From the NCBI GenBank assembly GCA_016935665.1, contig JAFGQN010000055.1, positions 1 to 43,713 of the forward strand: DNA of 43,713 bases. The letters run 5' to 3'. The stretch is from Deltaproteobacteria bacterium. Its GTDB lineage: Bacteria; Myxococcota_A; Polyangia; JAAYKL01. Below are positions 7,888 to 16,824 of this stretch, in pieces. The stretch's first letter is position 1; the number at the start of each line of letters is the position of its first letter. The position numbers and the translations under genes are program-made. Below the pieces are notes generated by a model. The model was given only the letters and a program-made list of their open reading frames with translations. It had not been told where the DNA came from and ran no database searches.

Positions 7888-9000
7888 ATGACAGAAAAAT
7901 TATCCATGGAACCACTTACTTATGAAGCATTGGCTGCGCTTGAAGACCCTCATTTTCACCAATTGTTTTCGGAATTCATTCAACTGCAGCGGTACGATTT
8001 GGCCCCATACGTTCACACTTTCAAAACACTTCATCCCGCTACCACGCCCCATCGGGATGTACTGACCGTTGGTGGAAAAAAAATCTCAGCCGAATCCCTT
8101 GTGTCGGCGTACCTGGATTTTATTGTCGACCATTTTCGGAAAATGTCATTTGACGAGTTGTGTGAAAGGTTCCAACAGAAATTTCACGAATCAATTCGAA
8201 ACGGCGGACCGGCAGAATGCAGTACCGCCAGAGCCTCCCTCGACGCGGCGTACGAACAAAATTTCATCTGGCCCCTGCTTCAATCCGTTGTGGTTCGAAA
8301 AAGTCCCGATGTCATATTGGACTACGGATGCGGTCAGAACCGCTTGTCCAGAGTGTTGCAACGGAATCTGCGGTTTCCAGGAAAGGCGGGGCCGTTCATT
8401 TTTGGAGCCGATTTACATGACGCCGAAAACACGTGGCAGGATGAATCCAATGGCATTTTTTACTTTGATCTGAAAAAACAATCGCTGGAAAACGCGATTT
8501 CGAAACCTGTCGATTTGATTGTGGTGAATTTCGTTTTACACCACATGAAAGCGTCGGATAGAAATGATGTTCTGCCGAAACTGACGGCGCTGCTTGCGCC
8601 CGGAGGGACCCTCGTTGTTACGGAAGCATCCGTTGAAACGGATAACGTGGATCGCACTCGCTTTGCACAAACCGTTGCATGTCACGACGTGTGGAATGGC
8701 GGCCAATGGAAAGAACGCTACGTTCAATGGTTTGAAAAATTTCTTGAAGCCAATGGCAGCTGGCAACATTATCTGCTGCGATTGGAAGATCTCTTCGGAC
8801 ATCGTTTTCTGTATCCGCAGGAAAGCTTTCGCCCCCCAATGCCGATGCCGTTTACTTTTATTCGCAGGGATTCGCTGACCGACCAACTCTCCCAATTGCA
8901 GATGCGCTTCATCGAAGGCGATTCGCAGGTGTACGGCCTTCCACCTGTTTTGAAATACGGTCCCCCCACATCGCTTTGGGTCTACCGCAAGGAAGATTAG
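7888..9000 (+). CDS. Class I SAM-dependent methyltransferase
   Basis: A 370-residue protein with a Rossmann methyltransferase domain. Motif I is ILDYGCGQNRLS (about 143-154), the acidic motif II is FGADLHD (172-178), motif IV is IVVNFVLHHM (211-220) and a LLAPGGTLVVTEAS strand follows (235-248). The first ~125 residues are helical and unrecognised; the last ~100 contain a PMPFTFIRRDS segment. Substrate unknown. The sequence does not look like a ribosomal RNA methyltransferase. It converges with the glycosyltransferase gene only 25 bp away. A second in-frame ATG lies at 7906, so the first six residues are uncertain. Confidence 0.75.
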   Translation: MTEKLSMEPLTYEALAALEDPHFHQLFSEFIQLQRYDLAPYVHTFKTLHPATTPHRDVLTVGGKKISAESLVSAYLDFIVDHFRKMSFDELCERFQQKFHESIRNGGPAECSTARASLDAAYEQNFIWPLLQSVVVRKSPDVILDYGCGQNRLSRVLQRNLRFPGKAGPFIFGADLHDAENTWQDESNGIFYFDLKKQSLENAISKPVDLIVVNFVLHHMKASDRNDVLPKLTALLAPGGTLVVTEASVETDNVDRTRFAQTVACHDVWNGGQWKERYVQWFEKFLEANGSWQHYLLRLEDLFGHRFLYPQESFRPPMPMPFTFIRRDSLTDQLSQLQMRFIEGDSQVYGLPPVLKYGPPTSLWVYRKED

Positions 9001-9025
9001 GCACATTTTCCAATTTACGGCTGTC

Positions 9026-10147
9026 CTACCGGCAGCGAAATCGGCGGTGCACCGCGCTGAGCGCCCGGTGACGCAGGAGTTCTCCCGCCATTTTAGCAAT
9101 ACGTCCAGGGCGGGCTTCGCGGCTTTGGCCCACTTCTCTTGGGAAAGGGACGGCGTCCACCACGACAAAAATAGCGCCGTGTTTTTTAAAGGACTCCAGC
9201 AGCTGAAAGCTGTACAGGAAAGTGTTGGAGGCGACGATGGCGGATACCGGTGCGGCGTTAAAGAGCTGTGTCGAAAAAAGGTATGCGCCGGCCACATCCA
9301 CGCGAAGGCCGCCCACGTGCCTTACCAGTTGACGAAAGATGGTGGACATCACCGCTCTGCGTTTGCCGGAGTGAGGGACGGGATACTGACTAAGGACCAC
9401 GGTGTTTGGCGCAATGTGTGGCAGGAACGCGACTAGAGAATGGGCTCTGACCTGGCGGTCGCCAGGGAGTGAAACCACATAGTCGCAGCGGGCTTCCCTG
9501 TACCCGTCCCGCATGGAGGCGCCCATGCCCATGTTTTTGGAGTGGCGAATGGTGCGGACGTTTTTGCCTGCGAGCCGACTGCACAATACTTCTGTACTGT
9601 CGCTGCTGCCGTCGTCAACGATAATGATTTCGTAAGCAGGCGCATACTGGCGGCAGAATCGATGCACGTCATTGACGGATTTTTCGAGCACATCGGCTTC
9701 GTTGTACGCGAGCAGCACCACCGATAGCGATGCGGAGATGGGGGGCGTCTGAATCAGCATGGCCGATTCACTCAGATTGGAAACCACATAATCGGCGCCG
9801 GCCTGTTCCAGCGGGTCGCTGTTGGCGCCGTTTGGGGCGCGCAGTGCGATGATGCACCATGGGAGTGAGGGGAGCTTTGTTTTCAGTCGATGAAAAAAGG
9901 CGATTTCAGATGGGGCTTTGCCTACAGCAAAGATTTTCGACCCGGAAACGGAGTGCGCCTCAATCTCCTGCTGGACACGCTTAAACGCAACCGCATCAGT
10001 GCCATGGCACGTTATCACGGGTAACGGGTGAACTGCGGATTTCCATTTGTTGAATCCGTCGTCGGGTAAAGCCGGCAATCGGGTTTGCCAGTTTTCCTGC
10101 CGCAGCGAATGCTCAAATGTCAGAATTAAAGGTTGCGGGTTATTCAT
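9026..10147 (-). CDS. Family 2 glycosyltransferase with N-terminal extension
   Basis: A 373-residue protein. Residues ~140-330 are a GT-A fold similar to polyprenyl-phosphate sugar synthases: SVVLLAYNEADVL, the nucleotide-binding IIIVDDGSSDST (175-186) and NMGMGASMRDGYREA. At the usual DxD metal site it has SLPGDRQ (226-232), a variant in which one acid is missing. The N-terminal ~135 residues look like a degenerate alpha/beta domain (SKIFAVGKAPSE) of unknown role. No membrane helices follow, so it is probably cytoplasmic or peripheral. It is the last gene of a minus-strand group, 60 bp after the toroid-domain gene. Substrate unknown. Confidence 0.75.
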   Translation of the reverse strand: MNNPQPLILTFEHSLRQENWQTRLPALPDDGFNKWKSAVHPLPVITCHGTDAVAFKRVQQEIEAHSVSGSKIFAVGKAPSEIAFFHRLKTKLPSLPWCIIALRAPNGANSDPLEQAGADYVVSNLSESAMLIQTPPISASLSVVLLAYNEADVLEKSVNDVHRFCRQYAPAYEIIIVDDGSSDSTEVLCSRLAGKNVRTIRHSKNMGMGASMRDGYREARCDYVVSLPGDRQVRAHSLVAFLPHIAPNTVVLSQYPVPHSGKRRAVMSTIFRQLVRHVGGLRVDVAGAYLFSTQLFNAAPVSAIVASNTFLYSFQLLESFKKHGAIFVVVDAVPFPREVGQSREARPGRIAKMAGELLRHRALSAVHRRFRCR

Positions 10148-10207
10148 AGATGAAATGTAGAAGATGAAGCGTGGGGGTGCAAGCCGGAGCGTGCTTAAAC
10201 GCCGGTC

Positions 10208-12649
10208 TCAGTAGGTGGGGGGAAGCGCCACGCTTTGAACATAGGCGTAGTCCTCCGGTGTGGCTGCATGGAGGATGCGGTACACGCTGCTCAAGGCGTG
10301 GTAGGTATAATCGATGCGCTGCTTGTTGTGATTTAAACAGTATTTGACACCCCCGGCGGCACGTTTGGGCGCAGGGTAGAAGTAGTCGTTATCGCCCTCT
10401 CGAATCTGCTGCTGTAAAATAAAGCGCGCGGCCAAAAGGGCGCCCCGGCGCAGTTTACCCACCACGTCTTCGCTGGCGCCGGCTTCTCTGGCCAGCACGT
10501 AGGAGGCAGCGGTGCCTTCGGTGTATACGAACGTATGCATGGCCGGCAGTTCGTCGAGTACCTTGAGATAGCCGCCCAGATAATCGGGATACATGGCGCG
10601 GGTCTCATCAAACTGATAAGAATTGATGATCCACAAAGAAACCAGGTTGGACGCCTCCAGATAGGCCGGGTTTTTATCGTACCGATACATTTCCTCCATG
10701 GACATGGCAATCCAGGGCTGAAACTGCACCAGTTCTTTGCGGCGTTCCTCGGCGTAGGTGCCATCGGGCTCCCGCTGGGTCATCTCCCGTTTGAACCAGT
10801 CCAGATTGGCCTTCATGGAAGCGTTAAATGACTCTTTGTAGCGCTCGTCGCCGGTTTCGCCAAAGAGTCGTGCCACCGCATACAGAATCTCCCCCGGATA
10901 GATGGAGTTGCGCTGACCGTAGTAGCCGTTTTTCTGGGCGACGTAATAGTGGTGGAAAGAACCATCCTCTTTTTGCATGTACAAAAGGAATTTAGACAGC
11001 CCCTCCAGATATTTTTCCTGTTCCGGCGTAAGCGTCCAGCCGGCGCGTTTGTACTGGGTGTACCCCAGAATGGTCACCGCCACGGCGCCCATTTTGTTGG
11101 ACCAGGCGGCGGGTTTGCGGGAGTCGTACATGTTTTCGTCGGCCTCGAGAATGGCCACGTCGTTGCCGGGCAATGGCTTGCCCTGCCACGTGTCGCTGCC
11201 AGTGTCGATTCGGCCGTCCTGCTCTCTGGGGGCGCCTCCCCAGCGAATGCGTTTTTCCATCCAGCGCAGACATGCGTCCGCCACTTCCTTGTGCTCGGGT
11301 TTGGGCACAAATTCGTTTACCATGGCCATTGAAAAGGCGCCCAGGGCATGTCGCACCTGATTGTATTCCCGGTTTTCAGTATTGCTGGTGGGGAAGTAAC
11401 GGTAAATCATCCGATCATCGGTGTAATGCCGTGAGTTTTCGTAGAACCAGTTGCCAAATCCTTCCAGTGACGACACCAGTGCCTCTTTGGTTACGCCGCC
11501 TGGGGGATACACGTTTTGATTGGCGCGATACAAATCCTGCACTTCGCCGCCCGGGGATTTCTCGCGCCAGTGAATGGATCGGAATCGCCAGATGGGTACA
11601 TCGGCCTTTAGCCAGTAGTCGCGGGGCATGCCCGCTTTTTCTACAACAATGCGTTCCATAAATGAGGCCACAGTGCGGTAATTGTTGGTCACCGCGTACC
11701 AGGTGGGCAACTCGTATTGGCGACCTTTGATTTCCATTTGAACGCCATAAATACCCGGCTCCAGAATACGCCACATGAAGATGCGATCTCTTTGGCCGGT
11801 GAATACGCCTTTATCAAAGAGTACTTCCAGCTCCAGACCAATGCGCTGCTCCAGCGCGGCCTCCACCGGACCGAATTTGCGGTCAAATTTTTTGCGGTTG
11901 TAATAGCGTTTAAAACGTCCCGCCACCTCTACAGCGGCTTTTTCGAGAGTGTCGGTCTGAACCGAATGGAAGGACAAATGTTTATCGTGATCCGGACGCA
12001 CTGTAAGCATCACGTGCCAATCGCCCTTTTGTTTAAGCAGGCTGGACACGTTATCCGGTCGTTTTACGGTGGATACACCGACTGCCGAACGAACAATGGC
12101 CATCAAATCACTTTTATCCTTTTGACTGAGATTGGGGGGACCCGCTGTCAATTTGTACACAAATAAATCCCGGGTCATATAGGTTGCACTGAGCCGTCCG
12201 GCGGGATTCGCCAGCGCGAGTCGATTTCGCACTGTGTTTTTGGGAATTGGATTCCGCACGGCAATTTTGGGAGAAACGAGAACGCTTTGAATCTGATGTT
12301 TTTCGAGCAACCGAACAAAAGCATCGACATCCGGGTTATCGAGTACTCTGGTCATGGCATCAAACGATACGGGCAACACAATTTGGGTGCCATCGGCTTT
12401 GGTTTTTTCCAGCTCGTTGCCAATCACCAGTGTCTTGCCCAGGTTCTGCAACGCTTCCTGCGGGCTTTTCACATCCGGAGGTTGAATATCTGATGCGGTT
12501 GTGCCGCCGCCGGAGGGGGAGGCCGACTTTTTGTTCTTTCCTCCCCCCTGCAATGCAATCAGTAGCAGAACCACCACAGCCACAAGCAATATGATCATGA
12601 CCGGGTTGACCCCTTTGCCCTTTTTCTCCGGTGCCTTTTGTTTACTCAT
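10208..12649 (-). CDS. Membrane-anchored protein, AMMECR1-like region plus alpha-toroid domain
   Basis: An 813-residue protein with one N-terminal membrane helix (about 16-33) after a Lys-rich start, so most of it should face the periplasm. A Gly/Ser/Pro linker follows. Residues ~205-362 resemble the AMMECR1 fold by eye (GIYGVQMEIKGRQYELP, then EKAGMPRDYW and PIWRFRSIHWRE). Residues ~385-805 are a run of helical hairpins with aromatic and Asp/Glu-rich turns (ADENMYDSRKPAAWSN, MQKEDGSFHHYYV, HTFVYTEGTAASYVLA), like a six-hairpin or terpenoid-cyclase-type toroid used by many sugar-active enzymes. No catalytic pair can be named. It overlaps the Nudix gene by ATGA and precedes the glycosyltransferase gene, which suggests a shared job, perhaps in cell-envelope glycans. 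Confidence 0.55.
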   Translation of the reverse strand: MSKQKAPEKKGKGVNPVMIILLVAVVVLLLIALQGGGKNKKSASPSGGGTTASDIQPPDVKSPQEALQNLGKTLVIGNELEKTKADGTQIVLPVSFDAMTRVLDNPDVDAFVRLLEKHQIQSVLVSPKIAVRNPIPKNTVRNRLALANPAGRLSATYMTRDLFVYKLTAGPPNLSQKDKSDLMAIVRSAVGVSTVKRPDNVSSLLKQKGDWHVMLTVRPDHDKHLSFHSVQTDTLEKAAVEVAGRFKRYYNRKKFDRKFGPVEAALEQRIGLELEVLFDKGVFTGQRDRIFMWRILEPGIYGVQMEIKGRQYELPTWYAVTNNYRTVASFMERIVVEKAGMPRDYWLKADVPIWRFRSIHWREKSPGGEVQDLYRANQNVYPPGGVTKEALVSSLEGFGNWFYENSRHYTDDRMIYRYFPTSNTENREYNQVRHALGAFSMAMVNEFVPKPEHKEVADACLRWMEKRIRWGGAPREQDGRIDTGSDTWQGKPLPGNDVAILEADENMYDSRKPAAWSNKMGAVAVTILGYTQYKRAGWTLTPEQEKYLEGLSKFLLYMQKEDGSFHHYYVAQKNGYYGQRNSIYPGEILYAVARLFGETGDERYKESFNASMKANLDWFKREMTQREPDGTYAEERRKELVQFQPWIAMSMEEMYRYDKNPAYLEASNLVSLWIINSYQFDETRAMYPDYLGGYLKVLDELPAMHTFVYTEGTAASYVLAREAGASEDVVGKLRRGALLAARFILQQQIREGDNDYFYPAPKRAAGGVKYCLNHNKQRIDYTYHALSSVYRILHAATPEDYAYVQSVALPPTY

Positions 12650-13335
12650 AAGTTTTCTCCATCGCGTTTTAATACTGATGCTATCCGCCGAATCCCCAGT
12701 TCGGTTTTCATATCGTCAATGGCGCCATCATCGCACAGGCAAAGCGCCCTTTCCAGTGCAACCCATTGAATCTCTGCATTTTCCTCCACTGGACTGCCGT
12801 CGCCCTCGGGCATTTGTCGCTCCAGAACATCCTGAACTTCAGCCACCGCAAACCACAGGCGTTCCGGAATTGTCCCAGGCGACACCAGAGGTGCGCCACT
12901 TAAGAGCCACATTTGCGATTCCATCAGATTGTATCCGGTTTCCTCCAGCACTTCGATTTGTGCCCGCTGAATGATACCTTCTTCGCCTATATCCTCTGGC
13001 TCAAGCAATCCGGCCGGCAATTCCCAGAGGACCGCAGAATCGTGAGTCTCCGCTATCGGCAGAACACTCTGTTTTCGAAGCAGCAGAGGCGGTCGGATGG
13101 CACTGCGAAGACACACATGCAGCCGTCCGTCAATGCGGGCGATAAGGACCACCGCCACGGCGTCCAACCACTTGCGCAGCACAGCGTCATAAGGGTACAC
13201 GGTGCTTAGGGTATTGTCGTCGTATGTGTTCTGCAGCTTTAATCGATGCAGGCTCAAATAGGGATTATCTTCGGCCTCGCCCAATTTTTCCTGGTGAATA
13301 AGGGCAACGTTTTTAATACGATGTGTTTTTTTCAA
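12646..13335 (-). CDS. Nudix hydrolase family protein
   Basis: A 229-residue protein starting with TTG; a GGAG lies about nine bases upstream. A Nudix fold is indicated by LWELPAGLLEPED (about 104-116) and the helix IEVLEETGY (127-135), which supply the two metal-binding Glu residues. The box departs from the standard pattern: the usual Arg before EV is Ile, and the spacing between the PAG turn and the helix is longer by several residues (GEEGIIQRAQ). Family members hydrolyse nucleoside diphosphates linked to another group, such as ADP-ribose or sugar nucleotides. The first gene of a three-gene minus-strand unit; it overlaps the next start by four bases. Confidence 0.72.
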   Translation of the reverse strand: MKKTHRIKNVALIHQEKLGEAEDNPYLSLHRLKLQNTYDDNTLSTVYPYDAVLRKWLDAVAVVLIARIDGRLHVCLRSAIRPPLLLRKQSVLPIAETHDSAVLWELPAGLLEPEDIGEEGIIQRAQIEVLEETGYNLMESQMWLLSGAPLVSPGTIPERLWFAVAEVQDVLERQMPEGDGSPVEENAEIQWVALERALCLCDDGAIDDMKTELGIRRIASVLKRDGENL

Positions 13336-13445
13336 AGCGGAATGCTCCTTTCAAGGACTGATTTATACATATTCCCAATGTCGGACAAAAAGATTTGCCG
13401 GAAAAAGCGGTAAACAAATCCCAGTCTTCCTGATAAAATGTCGGC

Positions 13446-14432
13446 ATGGATTTACTGTCCCTTTTTAAAACACTTTCGCCGGAGACGGTCGCACCCCTGT
13501 ATTTCATTCATGGTGAAGAAGACTTTCTGATTGGCCGGTTTTTAACCGAATTGCGCCACATCGTTGTGCAGGGTCCCATGGCGGACTTTAATTATTCCCG
13601 CATAAAGGCCAGGGAAACATCCGGCGCCGCGCTGGTCACCGATGCCAAATCGCTACCCATGATGGCCAAAATGCGTCTGACGATTGTCGAGGATGCGGAT
13701 AAATTTAAAAGTGTCGATTTGGCCGCTATTGGCGATTATATCGATTCGCCCGCACCGGAAACCTGTCTGGTGCTGGTGGCCAGAAAATTTGACCTGCGCA
13801 AGGGTCTGTTTGCCAAAGCCAACAAAAAAAAGCTGGTACATAAAGCGGAACTGCTCAAGGAAAAGGAGATTTCCACCTTTGTGCGACAGCAGGCCAAAGA
13901 AAAGAAAATTGCCATGGCTCCCGATGCCGTTGATGCCATCGCTGCCGCCATTGGACCGGATTGCGCAGCGCTGGACGATGCGGTGGAACGGTTGTCACTT
14001 TACAAAGCAGGAGCGGAAATCACGCTGGCCGATGTTGAAGCATCGGTGTCCTCCATTCGCCAGCATTCGGTCTTCGAACTGGTGGAGGCGCTGGGAAATC
14101 GCCAGCCCAGAGCAGTGCTAACGCTTCTTTTTGAGTTACTAAAAGATCGCGAAGAGCCGCTAATGATAAACAGTCTTCTTGCCCGGCACATGCGGCAATT
14201 GCTTAAAACCCGGATTTACACGTTTCAGCGCATGGATGCGGGTTCCATGGCATCGGCCCTTGGGGTACCGCCGTTTGTGGTGAAACGCCTGGTGTCCCAG
14301 GCCCGACAGTTTTCCGGAAGTCAGCTGGAAAATGCCATTGCGCGACTGGCCATGGTGGATATTCAGCTCAAATCCAGTCGCAGACCGGGGGGCCGCATTC
14401 TTGAAGAAGCACTAATGGATTTGTGTCTCTAA
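13446..14432 (+). CDS. holA: DNA polymerase III delta subunit
   Basis: A 328-residue clamp-loader subunit that opens the beta clamp during replication. The start has the family pattern with VAPLYFIHGEEDFLIGR at 15-31. It continues with the DAKSLPMMAKMRLTIVEDAD strand-turn region and ends with the helical SQLENAIARLAMVDIQLKSS collar segment common to HolA proteins. The length fits the family (~330-345). It diverges from the Nudix gene across 110 bp and converges on rpsT; holA next to rpsT is a common bacterial arrangement. A strong ribosome-binding site is not visible before the ATG. Confidence 0.85.
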   Translation: MDLLSLFKTLSPETVAPLYFIHGEEDFLIGRFLTELRHIVVQGPMADFNYSRIKARETSGAALVTDAKSLPMMAKMRLTIVEDADKFKSVDLAAIGDYIDSPAPETCLVLVARKFDLRKGLFAKANKKKLVHKAELLKEKEISTFVRQQAKEKKIAMAPDAVDAIAAAIGPDCAALDDAVERLSLYKAGAEITLADVEASVSSIRQHSVFELVEALGNRQPRAVLTLLFELLKDREEPLMINSLLARHMRQLLKTRIYTFQRMDAGSMASALGVPPFVVKRLVSQARQFSGSQLENAIARLAMVDIQLKSSRRPGGRILEEALMDLCL

Positions 14433-14498
14433 GGTTGGGAAATTAAATAGTAACAGATACGAAAAATTCAGCCGAAACGGCACCGCACCACACTGTTC

Positions 14499-14537
14499 CT
14501 GAAAATAAGGGACATGCACGCAGGGCATTATTTTCAG
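14499..14537. repeat. Inverted repeat between convergent holA and rpsT
   Basis: CTGAAAATAA (14499-14508) pairs perfectly with TTATTTTCAG (14528-14537) around a 19-base loop. It lies between two convergent genes and may act as a bidirectional transcription end, though the stem is AT-rich and no long T-run follows. Confidence 0.4.
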
Positions 14538-14572
14538 CCCCTGGCAGACACTGCCTCATGAAGATGGCAGGT

Positions 14573-14836
14573 TTAGCGCAGTTTGTTTACAGCAATTGTC
14601 AGTCTGGAAATGGTTCTGGAAGCGGTATGCTTTTTCATCACGCTTTTGGAAACGGATTTATCCAGATTCTTCACAGCCACTTTCAACAGTTCTTCCGCCT
14701 GGCTCAATTCACCTGCGGCGATAGCCGAGCGAAGCCTGATAATAGACTTGCGGGTCCATGACTTTAAAGTCATATTGCGAACTTTGCGTTTAATGGACTG
14801 ACGATTTCTTTTTTTTGCTTGAATGTGATTAGCCAA
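14573..14836 (-). CDS. rpsT: 30S ribosomal protein S20
   Basis: An 87-residue, strongly basic protein that binds the 5' domain of 16S rRNA during small-subunit assembly. The start MANHIQAKKRNRQSIKRK and the end KKHTASRTISRLTIAVNKL are typical of S20. The start codon is TTG, preceded by GGAGG five bases upstream. A UUG start is also used by E. coli rpsT, where it takes part in autoregulation by S20; the same control here is inference. It is a single-gene unit with its own predicted promoter. Confidence 0.95.
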   Translation of the reverse strand: MANHIQAKKRNRQSIKRKVRNMTLKSWTRKSIIRLRSAIAAGELSQAEELLKVAVKNLDKSVSKSVMKKHTASRTISRLTIAVNKLR

Positions 14837-14863
14837 TTTATCCTCCGTTACAAACAGAGAGGT

Positions 14864-14892
14864 CCTTTACGTATTCTGCACTGCAATGTCAA
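14864..14892 (-). promoter_or_regulatory. Predicted sigma-70-type promoter of rpsT
   Basis: On the minus strand a perfect TTGACA (14892-14887) is followed after 17 bases by TAAAGG (14869-14864). The spacing is ideal and the -10 is weak. The element sits about 30 bases before the TTG start and has the same TTGACA-N17-TAAA form as the predicted tig promoter. Confidence 0.5.
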
Positions 14893-14903
14893 GGAATTAA
14901 GAT

Positions 14904-14937
14904 GAAAAACCGGGATCTTTTTTGCGATCCCGCTTTC
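14904..14937 (-). terminator. Intrinsic terminator after the small secreted-protein gene
   Basis: Read on the minus strand, GCGGGATC and GATCCCG form a stable stem around GCAAAAAA, followed by GTTTTTC. It lies about 80 bases after the stop of the gene ending at 15014 and just upstream of the rpsT promoter, so it would insulate rpsT. Confidence 0.65.
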
Positions 14938-15013
14938 CCAAACACCCTGATATAGAAAACGAGATCTGTTTTTCAACGGCAGTTGAACAATTGTACAGTT
15001 GCCGGATCCTCGC

Positions 15014-15655
15014 CTATTGGGCATAAATGGTATATTCTTTTGTAAAGGTGTTGGTGGTGGATGCGTTACATTTGAAGGTGGCATTAATCGAGTCGATTTT
15101 AATCACTTTTTTTTCTTCATGACCCGAGCCAATCAGCAGCGACAGCTCGTCCTTTTTCGATTTGGACGTCCGCCCGGTGATGCCCAGTTCCTTGACCGCG
15201 GTGACATGAATGACGTTTTTGCCCTGTTTCAGCCAGCCGGTGATCTCTTCGACTGCGGTGGATTCATTGGCGCCAATTGTCACGCGCACATGGCCGTTAA
15301 TGCTGATGGTCAATTTGTATTGGACCAAGGGTGCGGGCCCCTGACTGGCCACATAAAAGCGTTTTGAGAGGTTGGACGGATTGCCGGTTCCCGACGCCGA
15401 GGTTTTTGCGCCAGTGTTTTCCGAAGAACCTTCTCCTCCGGTTTCCAGCACTTTAACTTCGTAGTGAGGCGCATCGATATAGACATCGCCGTTGGAATCG
15501 AGATGAACGGACTTTACCTTGTTGAACGTCTTGTTTTTGACATCGGTGATATCCACGCCGTTTAAAAAGATTTTTGCCGCAAAAGCGGAGGGGGTTATCA
15601 GCGAAATCGCAAGAAATATTGTGATGAAATTGGTGGAAAATTGTTTTTTTATCAT
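15014..15655 (-). CDS. Secreted protein of unknown function
   Basis: A 213-residue protein with a clear signal peptide (IFLAISLITPSAFA, cleavage near residue 26). The start at 15655 is chosen because GAGGAG lies ten bases upstream and the signal peptide follows at once; the frame also runs open to 15712. The first mature segment carries IFLNGVDITDVKNKTF. A Ser/Gly-rich spacer (TGGEGSSENTGAKTSASGTG) leads to a beta-rich C-terminal half with YKLTISINGHVRVTIGANES and a GKNVIHVTAVKE segment, like an all-beta adhesive or binding domain. I do not recognise the family. It lies 99 bases after the Crp-like gene on the same strand and ends before an intrinsic terminator. Confidence 0.6.
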   Translation of the reverse strand: MIKKQFSTNFITIFLAISLITPSAFAAKIFLNGVDITDVKNKTFNKVKSVHLDSNGDVYIDAPHYEVKVLETGGEGSSENTGAKTSASGTGNPSNLSKRFYVASQGPAPLVQYKLTISINGHVRVTIGANESTAVEEITGWLKQGKNVIHVTAVKELGITGRTSKSKKDELSLLIGSGHEEKKVIKIDSINATFKCNASTTNTFTKEYTIYAQ

Positions 15656-15754
15656 TGGTGGAGTTCTCCTCTGTAAATGACGCAGTTGAGTGATTTGACG
15701 AAACAACCACATAAACTATGTTGCTTCAAACGCAGAAAAGAGATCGTTCAGACG

Positions 15755-16414
15755 TTATTTTTTATTCAGTTCTTCTTTCATTCCCATCAGTTGGTACAGC
15801 TTTCGAAGTGCTTCCACATCGTAAAGCTCAAGTTGCTCATCCACTATGTCAAGGTATTTGTGTTCCTTGAGTTGCAAAATACCTCGTTTCACCGAATCCA
15901 CATCGAGACCGATTTTGGACGACAATTCGATGGGTGTGATGGCCAGGACTACCTGTGTTGCGCCAGGTGCTTCGTGCTGCGCGAGGCGGATGAGTGTGTT
16001 CACTATTTTGCTTTGACTGTCTCGCAACATCATGTTTTCAATGCGATCTTCGGCTGCCTGCAACCGTCGAACCAGTTGCCCGATCAGTTTCAGTCCAATC
16101 TCGGGCTGAGAGCGGAGCAACGCCTGAAAGTCAGCCACTTGAAATGCCAGAACGCGGCAACTTCCCAAAGAAACGGCGGACGCCGGTTGAAGCTGGCTGT
16201 CCAGCATGGCATGTTCGCCAAACATATCGCCTTTTTTCAGAACAACGATGTCCCGCTCGATGTGGCGCACGCGCTTGATTAAACGCACGCGACCCTCCAG
16301 AATCATGAATACTTCCTGGCAGGGGTCTTCTTCCTGAAAAATCATTTCCCCGCCGCTGTAGCTGCGACCAAATTTTTCAAACAGCTTTTCCGCGCTTTTT
16401 TTCTCGAACTCCAT
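15755..16414 (-). CDS. Crp/Fnr-type cyclic-nucleotide-domain regulator
   Basis: A 219-residue protein with an N-terminal cyclic-nucleotide-binding barrel (about 14-125; GEMIFQEEDPCQEVFMILEG, GDMFGEHAMLD) and a C-terminal winged helix-turn-helix (about 160-210; PIELSSKIGLDVDSVKRGI). The residues that contact cAMP phosphate in Crp (the RS pair) are replaced by LQPASAVS, so cAMP binding is doubtful. The HTH is less canonical than in Crp or Fnr. No Cys cluster for an Fe-S sensor is present. An AGGAG precedes the ATG. It may control the secreted-protein gene downstream, but no operator was identified. Confidence 0.78.
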   Translation of the reverse strand: MEFEKKSAEKLFEKFGRSYSGGEMIFQEEDPCQEVFMILEGRVRLIKRVRHIERDIVVLKKGDMFGEHAMLDSQLQPASAVSLGSCRVLAFQVADFQALLRSQPEIGLKLIGQLVRRLQAAEDRIENMMLRDSQSKIVNTLIRLAQHEAPGATQVVLAITPIELSSKIGLDVDSVKRGILQLKEHKYLDIVDEQLELYDVEALRKLYQLMGMKEELNKK

Positions 16415-16527
16415 AGGGCTCCTATCTTAGGCGGCCAGGTCGCATTTGACTAGAAAAATTAATCATGAAATGAAATTCCATTGTAATTTGCCTTCGCAAA
16501 GTACGCCAGGGGAGCTATGTTGCAAAA

Positions 16528-16824
16528 ATGAATTTTTCAGGACTTATTATTGCCATCTTTACATTTTTTGCCATTGGACTGGGGTTTGTTTGGGTTATCA
16601 GGCTGGAGTATCACGTGGGGGCACATGTGGCCAAATGGGTTGGCGTGGTCGGAGGACTAATTGTGATTTTGTCTGTTTTTCCAAATAGTTTCTGGATTTC
16701 TGCATTTGTTGGCATTGTTGGTGGCACAGTTCTCTGGGGGGCCACTGAATTGCCAGACCAGGAAAAACGGGTGGCTGCCGGACAATTTCCTAAAAAACCA
16801 AAAAAATCGGAGCGAGTCCAATGA
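16528..16824 (+). CDS. DUF4491-like small membrane protein, first copy
   Basis: A 98-residue protein with three predicted membrane helices (about 5-25, 35-55, 57-73) and a basic cytoplasmic tail. RLEYHVGAHVAKW and the ending DQEKRVAAGQFPKKPKK match the pattern I associate with DUF4491, a family of unknown function. Its stop overlaps the start of the second copy (ATGA, 16821-16824), so the two are co-translated. No function can be assigned. Confidence 0.65.
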   Translation: MNFSGLIIAIFTFFAIGLGFVWVIRLEYHVGAHVAKWVGVVGGLIVILSVFPNSFWISAFVGIVGGTVLWGATELPDQEKRVAAGQFPKKPKKSERVQ

